Source of the DNA: Pseudomonadota bacterium
Lineage (GTDB): Bacteria; Desulfobacterota; BSN033; G020346125
NCBI GenBank assembly: GCA_030673585.1
Contig: DAOVIU010000037.1
Location: 1 to 7,999, forward strand
Reading direction: 5' to 3'
Length of the DNA: 7,999 nt
A program made the position numbers and the translations under genes. Every line of letters starts with the position of its first letter. Within the stretch, counting starts at the first letter, position 1. Positions 1 to 6,815 of the stretch are shown piece after piece. The notes under the pieces are model-generated. The model did not search any database. It had not been told where the DNA came from and was given only the letters and a program-made list of their open reading frames with translations.

Positions 1-917
1 GGATGCTTTCGGATGATGTTCCAATCCTCGGCCGGCAGCTGGCCCGATTTGCTCAAGACCGATTCGGAAATCCTGGTCTTTCCGATATCATGGAAGAGGC
101 TTGCGATACCCAGTTGAACAAGGTTCGTCTTGGGAAATCCCAATCGGCTCCCCAAGGCGATGGAATAGATGGCGACGTTCACGGAATGATTATATAGGTA
201 CTGGCCATAGTCCTTGATCATGGTCAACCCCAAAAGGATAAACGCATCTTCCATAAGAGAGGCCACCAGCTGTTGCGTCAACCTTCTGGCTTTCCTCATA
301 TTGAGCGCCTTACCCCCTACCACACCCTCTATAATTTCCCTTACGATCCCAATGGCCACAAAATAGAGCTCCCTGGGATGGCGTCTTCCCTCCGCTGCCT
401 CGGGAAAAGCCTGCTCTTTTACCTTCAGCTTACTCGAGCTTATGGAGTCGATCTTCCGCGCCCTGAGCTGATCCATCAGATATGTTGAGTTATTTTCATC
501 GCCCTCTTTCAACGCCAGCAAAAGAGAGATAAACTTCTTCAATTCCCCTTCATCCAGGGGATTATGGATCTCCAACTTCCCGATCCGGCGTCCCATCAAA
601 TTCCTCATGAACGATTTGATAACGGCATGATCCCCCGGTTTGCCCCGAATTTTCCTGTTATTCAAGAGGAAACCTTCATCACCGATCTCCAAAGTGATCC
701 CCCCTTCGGATAGGATGAAGGGATTGACTACGTGCAGATACTCAGATATGGATCGATCTAGGGTTTCATTATCAGCACCATGAACCCGGGCGGACCTCAT
801 GAGGCTATGGAGGCCCAGGATAAAGTGGCTGCCCAGTCGTCCCTCCTCCATGGCCGGCGGCGAAGATTTCACCCAATCTGGCGTAACGAAATGAATCTTC
901 TCCTTCTTCTCATCCAA
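1..917 (-). CDS. HD-GYP-type phosphohydrolase, partial (3' end outside window)
   Basis: This reading frame stays open from the left edge to a stop at 930-932, and 305 codons are visible. From about residue 240 it matches the start of an HD-GYP domain: YNHSVNVA (His244), then FHDIGK with the metal-binding His276-Asp277, then the run that normally precedes the next conserved His-Pro. The GYP motif itself would lie outside the window. HD-GYP proteins are cytoplasmic metal-dependent phosphodiesterases that hydrolyse cyclic di-GMP; that activity is inferred here. Residues 20-165 form an N-terminal module with no transmembrane segment, resembling the N-terminus of the upstream HEAT protein. I chose TTG at 917-915 because GGAG lies nine bases ahead of it and overlaps the upstream stop; ATG at 851-849 is the alternative. 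It is almost certainly co-transcribed and translationally coupled with the HEAT gene. Confidence 0.85.
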   Translation of the reverse strand, partial: MDEKKEKIHFVTPDWVKSSPPAMEEGRLGSHFILGLHSLMRSARVHGADNETLDRSISEYLHVVNPFILSEGGITLEIGDEGFLLNNRKIRGKPGDHAVIKSFMRNLMGRRIGKLEIHNPLDEGELKKFISLLLALKEGDENNSTYLMDQLRARKIDSISSSKLKVKEQAFPEAAEGRRHPRELYFVAIGIVREIIEGVVGGKALNMRKARRLTQQLVASLMEDAFILLGLTMIKDYGQYLYNHSVNVAIYSIALGSRLGFPKTNLVQLGIASLFHDIGKTRISESVLSKSGQLPAEDWNIIRKH

Positions 918-926
918 CCCAGTAAT

Positions 927-932
927 CTCCTA
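927..932 (-). promoter_or_regulatory. Ribosome binding site overlapping the upstream stop codon
   Basis: On the minus strand TAGGAG contains both the HEAT gene's TAG stop and a Shine-Dalgarno-like GGAG. It sits nine bases before the TTG at 917-915. The overlap suggests that ribosomes finishing the HEAT gene re-initiate on the HD-type gene, and it is the main reason for choosing TTG as that gene's start. Confidence 0.5.
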
Positions 933-2663
933 AGATAGTTCCATCAATGCCCGGCCACACGCTTCGCGCAGGGGCTCATCCCCCGATTCAGCACCCAACT
1001 GGAGCACCTCTTTCGCCTCCTGCGTTCCGATTCTAACCAGGGTTTCGATGGCACAGGCACGAATTTCGTCGGCCTTAGCTCTGCCAAACCATTTCCTCCT
1101 CTCCAGGAGAGAATACATAAGGGGTATGGCATGGTCTGATCGAATCATTCCAACCGCCTTAAAATAGGCCTTGATCTCCTCCAAGCCCCTCTTAAAGAAC
1201 TCTTTGGATCCCATCCTTTCCATGAGGGGACCCAGGGCCTCCTCCCCCATCCTTCCCAGGTTGAGGGCTGCGATTCCCCTTATTTTGATATCCCGATCTT
1301 CCAGGGATTGAATCATATACTGCATCGCCTCGGATCCCCCGATGAGCCCCAACGCCTGAAGGGCCTCTCTTCTCACTCGCATGTCCTCATGTCGAAGGGG
1401 TTTCTCAATAAACGGAACGGCTTCCTTTCTCCCGATGCGCCCGAGTATATAGACGATATTGCGAACCAGGTACCATCTGTTATCCCCGAGAAATGGGGTC
1501 ATCAGTTCGATACTGTTCTTGCCCACCTTCGACAGGGCATCGCAGATGATCCTTCTCGGCTTTGAGCTGCTGAGATTGCCCAATAATTCGCAAAGATGTG
1601 GAATGGAATTTCGCTGAAGGAGGAGGAAATAATCCAAAGCGCCCTTTATATCCGAAAATTCATTTATCTTCAATATGTTCCCGATTATCTCTATTTTTGA
1701 GGATTCGCCCGCCTCGATGATCGCCTTCTTGATGAGATCGCTCTGCCACTCCTCAAGATTCTCGGAATTCAGGAAGATATAGAGGCGCCTCAATATTTGG
1801 CTGGCCTGCGTGAAGTCCCCTCTGCTCAAGAGGGATTCGATAATTCGATTCGAAAAGGAGACGATGAAACCAAAGCCCTCAGCCTCACTTTCCGAGGACA
1901 TGGCCTCGAATAGGGTGGTGATGACATGAAAGCAGAATTCCGGCCGGGTCTCGACATCCACCCTTTGTTTTAGGTCCTCCATTTTTTCAGGTTGAACTCG
2001 CAACTGGTCCATCGAAATCTCCAGATCATCCCCCTCCAGCCGTTGATGGGGAAACCCTGGATCCAGTCCATGTTCTCTGATCAGTTCGATTCGCTGATAA
2101 CTGGGCATCGGGGGGACCTTCAATGCCTTGCGAAAATCCTCCACCTTCTCGGGAAATTCAATGGGAGATTTCTGCAGATGATATTCCCCTGCGACATAAT
2201 GGATATGCTGGAAATCCCCTTCCCATAAAAGGGTGATGAGATCATCCTCCAAGGGATTGAGCGTATCAGCTCTCGCGATGACATCCATGAAATCCACCAC
2301 TTCCCACTCTTGTAATCCCTTCTCAAACTGTATTCGTTCGAGGCCTTCCCGGTAAAAACGAGAGGCCAGGCTGCTCTTGCCATCCGCATTTTCGTAAACG
2401 ATCTCGTCTTTATAGTAGATCTCATACTCCGCGATTTCCCAGGTAAGGCGGTCCATCTTTTCGAGGAAAAAGCGAAATTTATCCATCAACTGGTCTTGCA
2501 ACGTCACCACCGCGCGGTGGCTTGGCGGGTATGTCTGATAGGCACCTATGGTCTTGACGAAATGATTGGTTAGATCCCTGGCCCAGACGAGTTCGTCTTC
2601 CTGTCGGAGGGCGCTCGAATCACCGACAGTACTTCCCCTCTCTTCTTCTCGCTCCTCCGCCAT
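930..2663 (-). CDS. HEAT-repeat protein with conserved N-terminal module
   Basis: A 577-residue soluble protein with no signal peptide or membrane segment. Residues 20-162 form a mixed alpha/beta-looking module (YPPSHRA near 45, LTWEI near 73-77, LLWEGDF near 145-151). A helical middle region follows, then a run of HEAT-type alpha-helical repeats from about residue 390 to the C-terminus, with recurring patterns such as VRNIVYILGRIGRKEAVPFI, VRREALQALGLIG and IRGIAALNLGRMG. HEAT repeats form a protein-binding scaffold with no catalysis of their own. The frame can start at GTG 2693-2691 (587 residues), but the predicted promoter places transcription initiation near 2692, so I prefer ATG at 2663; neither start has a good ribosome site. 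It is first in a unit with the HD-type gene, whose N-terminus it resembles, suggesting a shared signalling pathway. The specific role is unknown. Confidence 0.85.
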   Translation of the reverse strand: MAEEREEERGSTVGDSSALRQEDELVWARDLTNHFVKTIGAYQTYPPSHRAVVTLQDQLMDKFRFFLEKMDRLTWEIAEYEIYYKDEIVYENADGKSSLASRFYREGLERIQFEKGLQEWEVVDFMDVIARADTLNPLEDDLITLLWEGDFQHIHYVAGEYHLQKSPIEFPEKVEDFRKALKVPPMPSYQRIELIREHGLDPGFPHQRLEGDDLEISMDQLRVQPEKMEDLKQRVDVETRPEFCFHVITTLFEAMSSESEAEGFGFIVSFSNRIIESLLSRGDFTQASQILRRLYIFLNSENLEEWQSDLIKKAIIEAGESSKIEIIGNILKINEFSDIKGALDYFLLLQRNSIPHLCELLGNLSSSKPRRIICDALSKVGKNSIELMTPFLGDNRWYLVRNIVYILGRIGRKEAVPFIEKPLRHEDMRVRREALQALGLIGGSEAMQYMIQSLEDRDIKIRGIAALNLGRMGEEALGPLMERMGSKEFFKRGLEEIKAYFKAVGMIRSDHAIPLMYSLLERRKWFGRAKADEIRACAIETLVRIGTQEAKEVLQLGAESGDEPLREACGRALMELS

Positions 2664-2698
2664 CTGAACACCGAAAACTGAGGAATTTAGCACTTGTT

Positions 2699-2727
2699 AT
2701 CATGTCTTCTTTCGGGTGATTTGTCAA
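2699..2727 (-). promoter_or_regulatory. Sigma70-like promoter for the HEAT/HD-type unit
   Basis: Reading the minus strand, a perfect TTGACA (2727-2722) is followed after exactly 17 bases by CATGAT (2704-2699), which matches four of six bases of the TATAAT consensus. It lies directly upstream of the HEAT gene in the divergent gap. The expected transcription start is near 2692. That would put the GTG at 2693 at or ahead of the first transcribed base and supports the internal ATG at 2663. Confidence 0.6.
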
Positions 2728-2839
2728 CCTCAATATTTAGTTTCCTCAGTTTTTCCAATTAGTTATAAAATGGCCGTTGAAAAAAAGGGGGTAAAATGAT
2801 ATCAAGGATGTGAAATCGATACCTGGGGATGGTCGCCCA

Positions 2840-3541
2840 ATGGATAAGGATGTTCCTGGGAGAGGGATTCTCCATATCGTCTCAACTCCCATCGGCAATC
2901 TGGATGACATTACCCTGAGGGCCCTCAAGATCTTGAGGGATGTCGATCTCATCGCCGCAGAGGATACTCGAAGGACGAGGAAGCTCCTTTCCCGATTTGA
3001 TATCCACACCCCAATGGTCAGCTATTTTGAACACAACGAGCTGAAGAGGCTGGACAAGCTCTTATCCCACCTGAAAAAGGGGAAGGTCATCGCCCTCGTA
3101 TCCGATGCGGGAACCCCGGGGATATCGGATCCCGGATATCGACTCATCCTAGAGGCCATTGAAAGGGGAATTCAGATTATACCGATTCCGGGACCATCGG
3201 CTGTCATTGCCGCCCTGAGCGTTGCGGGTCTGCCCACGGATAGTTTCACCTTCGTTGGTTTTCTGCCAAAAAAGGGCGGAAAGCGGAGGAAACTCCTGGA
3301 TAAGCTGGGAGATTCGGATTGGACGTCAATCCTCTACGAATCGCCCCATCGGCTCATGGAGACTCTGGAGGATCTCCTCGCGGCTTGTGGGGATCGCCAG
3401 ATTGTGGTCACTCGTGAGCTGACGAAAGCCTTCGAGGAGGTAATCCGAGGCAGGCTCAGCGAGACTATCGATATCCTTAAGGGCAAGAGGATCAAGGGCG
3501 AGATCACCATCGTTCTGGCCGGCAAGGGAAGGAAGGGATAG
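2840..3541 (+). CDS. rsmI: 16S rRNA (cytidine1402-2'-O)-methyltransferase
   Basis: RsmI transfers a methyl group from S-adenosylmethionine to the ribose 2'-OH of C1402 in 16S rRNA, in the decoding centre. The protein carries the family motifs in order: TPIGNLDDIT (16-25), AAEDTR (39-44), SDAGTPGISDPG (88-99), IPGPSA (116-121), FVGFLP (138-143), YESPHR (166-171) and TREL (191-194), all of the tetrapyrrole-methylase fold. At 233 residues it is shorter than the E. coli protein (about 286) and stops right after the catalytic fold, so it lacks the small C-terminal domain, as many bacterial versions do. The frame is open back to a GTG at 2810, but AAGGA there is almost touching the start. ATG at 2840 has GGGGA ten bases upstream and gives a family-like N-terminus. 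It is divergent from the HEAT gene. Confidence 0.95.
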   Translation: MDKDVPGRGILHIVSTPIGNLDDITLRALKILRDVDLIAAEDTRRTRKLLSRFDIHTPMVSYFEHNELKRLDKLLSHLKKGKVIALVSDAGTPGISDPGYRLILEAIERGIQIIPIPGPSAVIAALSVAGLPTDSFTFVGFLPKKGGKRRKLLDKLGDSDWTSILYESPHRLMETLEDLLAACGDRQIVVTRELTKAFEEVIRGRLSETIDILKGKRIKGEITIVLAGKGRKG

Positions 3542-3677
3542 GCAGACATAGTAGGTCAAGCATTTCCATTCATGCATTCCCCATCGAATCCATTTCCTCC
3601 GATTCCTGGCGAACAAGCTAATCGCACGAAATCACGGAATTGAATGTGACGAGGAAACGCTGGGCTCCCCCCATATC

Positions 3678-3684
3678 GGAGGAG
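3678..3684 (+). promoter_or_regulatory. Strong ribosome binding site for the PfkB-family kinase
   Basis: GGAGGAG lies six bases ahead of ATG 3691. This fixes the start there rather than at the in-frame TTG 3640, which would add 17 residues with no family resemblance. Confidence 0.8.
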
Positions 3685-3690
3685 TGTGCC

Positions 3691-4632
3691 ATGAAATTTA
3701 ATCTGAGGTTTCAGCGACGGAGACCCTTCGACGTGGTGGGCCTCGGGCTCAATGCCGTCGATTTTCTCTGCGTCATCCCGAAATTTCCCGCCTTCGACAC
3801 CAAAACCGAAATAGTGCACTACGAAAAACAGGCCGGGGGACAGGTGGCCACTGCTATGGTCGCTTGCTCAAAATGGGGGCTCAGGGCGAAATATATCGGC
3901 AAAGTGGGTGGAAATGACCTGGGGATGTTCTCCTTAACCAGTATAAGGGAAACCCGGGTCGACGTCTCGAGCGTAACCGTTGAAAGGGACGCCACGAGCC
4001 AATTTGCCCTCATCCTCATCGACGAAAAAACAGGGGAAAGGACCATCATATGGCATAGGGACAAAAAGCTCCTCTACAGGCAAGGCGAGCTTTCCAGGGA
4101 AGATGTATGCAAGGGGAAAATCCTCCATGTCGATGGACACGATATCGACGCCACCATAGAAGCCATAAAATGGGCCAAGGAGGAGGGCATTTTCACGGTC
4201 ATCGATATCGACAAGGTGGAGGAAAAGACCCCGGAGCTCATCAGGGACATAGACTTCCTCATCACCTCTTCGACCTTTGGGCCGAAATTAACGGGCATCG
4301 AGGACAGGGAGAAAGCCCTTCTGGCTTTGAGGAGGTATAACAAGGGATTTCTTTGTGCCACCCTGGGGAGGGAGGGAGCCATGGCGGTAGTTGGGGATCG
4401 GATCATCTATTCAAAGGGATTTGAGGTAGAGGCCGTGGATACAACAGGAGCAGGAGATGTATTTCACGCCGGTTTTATCTATGGACTCATAAAAAACTGG
4501 GACCTGGCGGAAATCCTCCGATTCGCCAATGCGGCAGCAGCCCTGAAGTGTACTCGAATGGGCGGGAGATCGGTCCCCACCCTGGAGGAGATGGATTCCT
4601 TTCTCGGCGTTTCGACCAACACATTCAACTAG
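3691..4632 (+). CDS. PfkB/ribokinase-family carbohydrate kinase
   Basis: A 313-residue cytoplasmic kinase that should transfer phosphate from ATP to a sugar or nucleoside hydroxyl. Family landmarks are all present: the N-terminal strand DVVGLGLNAVDF (14-25), the substrate-site GG motif in KQAGGQVATA (47-56), YIGKVGGNDLG (68-78), ATLGREGA (223-230), and the C-terminal signature DTTGAGDVFHAGF (250-262), with catalytic base Asp256 in the GAGD anion hole. Length is normal for the family. The substrate cannot be read from sequence: ribokinase, fructokinase, sulfofructose kinase and adenosine kinase types share these motifs. It follows rsmI by 149 bases on the same strand. I see no convincing promoter in that gap, so the two may be co-transcribed. 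No sugar transporter or pathway gene lies next to it. Confidence 0.9.
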   Translation: MKFNLRFQRRRPFDVVGLGLNAVDFLCVIPKFPAFDTKTEIVHYEKQAGGQVATAMVACSKWGLRAKYIGKVGGNDLGMFSLTSIRETRVDVSSVTVERDATSQFALILIDEKTGERTIIWHRDKKLLYRQGELSREDVCKGKILHVDGHDIDATIEAIKWAKEEGIFTVIDIDKVEEKTPELIRDIDFLITSSTFGPKLTGIEDREKALLALRRYNKGFLCATLGREGAMAVVGDRIIYSKGFEVEAVDTTGAGDVFHAGFIYGLIKNWDLAEILRFANAAAALKCTRMGGRSVPTLEEMDSFLGVSTNTFN

Positions 4633-4685
4633 GGAATCATGCGGTGTTGCAGTGCTGCAGTCGCGTGCTCAGGTCGGTGCACATA

Positions 4686-4941
4686 TTAATTCAATGAGGC
4701 GATAAATCCGCGCCCAGAGTTCCTTTTCCCGCCTTTTCGGGGTGGGCTAACTTCTCGGGCCCTGATGGTTGCGATGTGGGTTGTATCCACAAAAATTGAT
4801 TGACAGCGACCCGTCCCTTGACCATAATGGGATGATAAGTAGAGCTGGAGCGGCTATACTCATATCTTGTCCTCGGGTTGCCTGGCCTTCTGGTCCGGGG
4901 TTCAAAAAACGGGCCTGACTGGATGGTGTTTTAAAAACCAT
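4686..4941 (-). pseudogene. Possible decayed transposase-like reading frame
   Basis: On the minus strand AAAGGAG (4956-4950) lies eight bases ahead of ATG 4941, a good translation start. The frame begins MVFKTPSSQARF but stops after 64 codons at 4747. Transposase-like fragments appear to continue in the other two frames: STYHPIMV, like the YHP segment of IS5/IS1182-type transposases, and then IFVDTTHIATIRA, like their VD-THI segment, ending at TAA 4688-4686. Frame changes and small size would make it a heavily deleted remnant. The resemblance comes from short motifs recalled by eye, so it could be chance. I see no flanking terminal inverted repeats or target duplication. Confidence 0.22.
4800..4828 (+). 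promoter_or_regulatory. Strong sigma70-like promoter upstream of the PilZ gene
   Basis: A perfect TTGACA (4800-4805) is followed after exactly 17 bases by CATAAT (4823-4828), five of six bases of the -10 consensus. Transcription would begin near 4835, leaving an unusually long leader of about 155 bases before the PilZ ATG at 4990. No other promoter of this quality lies closer to the gene. Confidence 0.65.
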
Positions 4942-4989
4942 ATAATTCTCTCCTTTGTAGTACGGATTGCTGTGGATGTGGGGTTGAAT

Positions 4990-5394
4990 ATGGAAGAGAG
5001 CAAGGAATATTCAGGAACGGAAAGGAGGGCACATCCCCGATTTCGCATAACATTTCCCGTTTTTCTTAGGCTCTCAGTTACGAAAGCGGGAAATTCCACC
5101 ATGTTGGAAACGGGCGGAGAGACCGTCGACATCTCAATGGAGGGGGTGAAGCTCTCAATACCCGAGCAGGATGAGGCCCTGTGCGCCATCGGAGAGGGAA
5201 AGGAAGGGCGAGGGGTGGATGTGGGTGTTGAAATCGTAACGGAGAAAAAGAGGATCAAGGCCGTCGGCGATGTTCGGTGGTTTAAGGCCGAGGCATCAAA
5301 GCAATTATCTGTCGGAATCCACTTGAAGGGGATGGGGAGGGAGGACAGAAAGATATGGGAGGAGTTAGCCAAATCCCTTGCCTTGTCTCTGTAA
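4990..5394 (+). CDS. PilZ-domain protein (probable cyclic di-GMP binder)
   Basis: A small 134-residue soluble protein consisting almost only of a PilZ domain. The two c-di-GMP-contacting motifs are intact: RxxxR as RAHPR (Arg13-Arg17), followed by a beta strand, and D-x-S-x-x-G as DISMEG (Asp47, Ser49, Gly52). GDVRWF (93-98) and SVGIHL (107-112) fit the later barrel strands, and a short helix ends the protein. PilZ proteins bind cyclic di-GMP and alter motility, polysaccharide or transcription targets; the partner here is unknown. The frame is open upstream to a TTG at 4867, but the added 41 residues look non-coding, and ATG 4990 gives a normal single-domain length. Its ribosome site (GTGGGG, six bases away) is weak. 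It sits alone behind its own promoter. Confidence 0.88.
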   Translation: MEESKEYSGTERRAHPRFRITFPVFLRLSVTKAGNSTMLETGGETVDISMEGVKLSIPEQDEALCAIGEGKEGRGVDVGVEIVTEKKRIKAVGDVRWFKAEASKQLSVGIHLKGMGREDRKIWEELAKSLALSL

Positions 5395-5564
5395 GGAATT
5401 CCATGTTATCGAGTACCAAATTGGATAACGCGTTCAAATACATCGGGTAATCCTAAAAGTTCCAAGGGCTCGTGAGATTGACAAGTCTCCGAAAATAAGA
5501 GAATATATAAGTTTATAGTACTTAAATACGACACTAATAATGTTGCCTAACGGGTAAGGGAGTC

Positions 5565-6635
5565 ATGGATTTGAGGCGAAGGCTAAAGATCGCGCTCGTT
5601 TTCACGGGTCAAGGATTTCAGCGCATCGGTATGTACAGGGACCTCTATCAAAAGTATGAGGAGTTCAGGGAAACCTTCGAGGAGGGGAATGGCGTCCTTA
5701 GCTATAAACTGCAGGATATCTGCTTCAAACAGACCTTTATGACCCGCATTGAGATGAAACTGGAGCATATTTCTGAGAAGGCGGGACACTTCTTCGAGGA
5801 GATGATCAAGGTTCCCAAGATCCATCAGACCATCTTCACCCAACCCATCATCTGTGCCGGGGATATCGGCTGTTTTAGGGTGCTGCTGAAGGAAATCCCT
5901 GGACTGGACTATCATGTCATTGCCGGCCATAGTCTGGGGGAATATCCCGCATGTATCGCCGCCGGTGCCTTGAGCTTTAAGGATGGAATGAAGGTCGTCA
6001 AGAAGCGGGGCGAATACATGCATGAGGCCTCCAAGAACATCGACTCCGGGCTGTTGGCCATTGTGAGCAAGCAGGCAAAGATTCCCGCGAGCTACATCGA
6101 AAGGCTATGCAGCAAATATTACGTCAATCTTGCCTTACACAACTCGGATTCAGTTTACGTCGCCGGGGGGTTGAGCCACAACTTAAGGCTAATGGCCGAT
6201 GAGGTCAAACGGAAGAAACGATTCACGACAATCCCGGTTCAGGTGAGCGGGGCATTCCACACCTACCTGATGCAGCCCGCCGCCGAAAAACTCAAAAAGA
6301 ACCTGGAGCGCATCACCTTCAAGCCAACCCACACCCCTATTTTCGCCAATACGACCTCCGATGCCATATCCGATCCTAAGCATATCAAGGTCGAGGCATA
6401 TCGCCAGCTCACCCAAACGGTAATTTGGAGGGATATCCTGTGGAAGATGTATGAATCGGGGATTAACCTGATTATCGAATTGGGTCTGGGATCCACTCAG
6501 AGGGGAAATGAATCGGCCTTGAGCAGATATACCAAACAGACATACCCCACCGATCAGCAACCCGAGATCCTAACCATTGAGGACAAACCCTCCCTCGATA
6601 AGACCAAAAAAAGGTTGAAGCAACTGGGTTTTTAA
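5565..6635 (+). CDS. FabD-like malonyl-CoA:ACP acyltransferase, divergent stand-alone
   Basis: A 356-residue protein of the FabD/acyltransferase fold, which moves a malonyl (or other acyl) group from CoA to an acyl carrier protein. Catalytic features are present: GQG (15-17) of the oxyanion hole, the nucleophile motif GHSLGE with Ser123, Arg148 in KKRGEYM where FabD binds the malonyl carboxylate, and catalytic His232 in SGAFHTYLM, the form typical of malonyl-specific enzymes. HNSDSVYVAG (192-201) also fits. Unusual points: 42 residues separate YKL (47-49) from TQP (92-94), about 25 more than in E. coli FabD; the usual GPGKVL motif is GLGSTQRGN (307-315); and a lysine-rich tail follows. AAGG lies close ahead of the ATG. 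No ACP, KS or reductase gene is adjacent, so it may be a secondary-metabolism or lipid-specific paralogue rather than housekeeping FabD. Confidence 0.82.
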   Translation: MDLRRRLKIALVFTGQGFQRIGMYRDLYQKYEEFRETFEEGNGVLSYKLQDICFKQTFMTRIEMKLEHISEKAGHFFEEMIKVPKIHQTIFTQPIICAGDIGCFRVLLKEIPGLDYHVIAGHSLGEYPACIAAGALSFKDGMKVVKKRGEYMHEASKNIDSGLLAIVSKQAKIPASYIERLCSKYYVNLALHNSDSVYVAGGLSHNLRLMADEVKRKKRFTTIPVQVSGAFHTYLMQPAAEKLKKNLERITFKPTHTPIFANTTSDAISDPKHIKVEAYRQLTQTVIWRDILWKMYESGINLIIELGLGSTQRGNESALSRYTKQTYPTDQQPEILTIEDKPSLDKTKKRLKQLGF

Positions 6636-6666
6636 CCCATCCCTCTTCCATAGGTCGGTTCGACCT
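6625..6666 (+). terminator. Two small hairpins between convergent genes, possible weak terminator
   Basis: The end of the FabD-like gene contains TGGGTT-TTT-AACCCA (6625-6639), with the stop codon inside it. A second perfect hairpin, AGGTCG-GTT-CGACCT, follows at 6652-6666. Neither is followed by a clear T-run on either strand, so intrinsic termination is uncertain. Their place between convergent genes is what suggests a role. The rest of the gap to 6815 shows nothing else I can name. Confidence 0.3.
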
Positions 6667-6815
6667 CATTAAGTCCTATTAGTGCCGAACGTGAAGAATC
6701 GTATTTCGGCCGGCAAAGAGGAATTTTCTCTAGATCTCACCGTGCCCATTTGGTTCCAGGGAATCGTTCCTAATTTACTTTGAAAGGGCGCTCCGATATC
6801 CAAACCTTTCTGGAG

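Larger units (their letters stand above)
4633..4989. other. Long gap between kinase and PilZ genes
   Basis: These 357 bases hold no convincing intact gene. Near the kinase end there is a short inverted repeat, TGCAG-TG-CTGCA (4648-4659), and a hairpin-capable stretch, CCCGCC...GGTGGG (4728-4746), without a T-run, so I do not call it a terminator. The right half has a plus-strand promoter, a leader hairpin (GGTCCG 4892-4897 with CGGGCC 4910-4915, 12-base loop, one G-U pair) and a possible decayed frame on the opposite strand. I found no tRNA or recognisable riboswitch core. Confidence 0.6.

Noticed and set aside
2777..2805. Possible plus-strand promoter TTGAAA-17-TATCAA ahead of rsmI
   Set aside because: The -10 matches only four of six bases and the AT-rich setting makes chance likely. 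rsmI must have a promoter in this gap, but I cannot choose one.
4728..4746. CCCGCC...GGTGGG hairpin after the kinase gene as a terminator
   Set aside because: It has a G-U pair and no T-run on either strand, and it lies about 95 bases after the stop codon.
4829..4989. Cyclic di-GMP (GEMM) riboswitch ahead of the PilZ gene
   Set aside because: I looked for the conserved core, such as the CACAGGGCAAA-type segment and its partner helix, and did not find it.
4902..5372. 156-codon open frame on the minus strand across the PilZ gene
   Set aside because: It mirrors the PilZ coding sequence, is serine/proline-rich as expected for an antisense shadow, and has no domain.
5478..5509. TTGACA and TATATA upstream of the FabD-like gene
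   Set aside because: The boxes are individually good, but the 20-base spacing is too long for a normal sigma70 promoter, and no clear -10 lies at 16-18 bases.
5583..6023. 146-codon minus-strand frame inside the FabD-like gene
   Set aside because: It is a shadow of the well-supported plus-strand acyltransferase.
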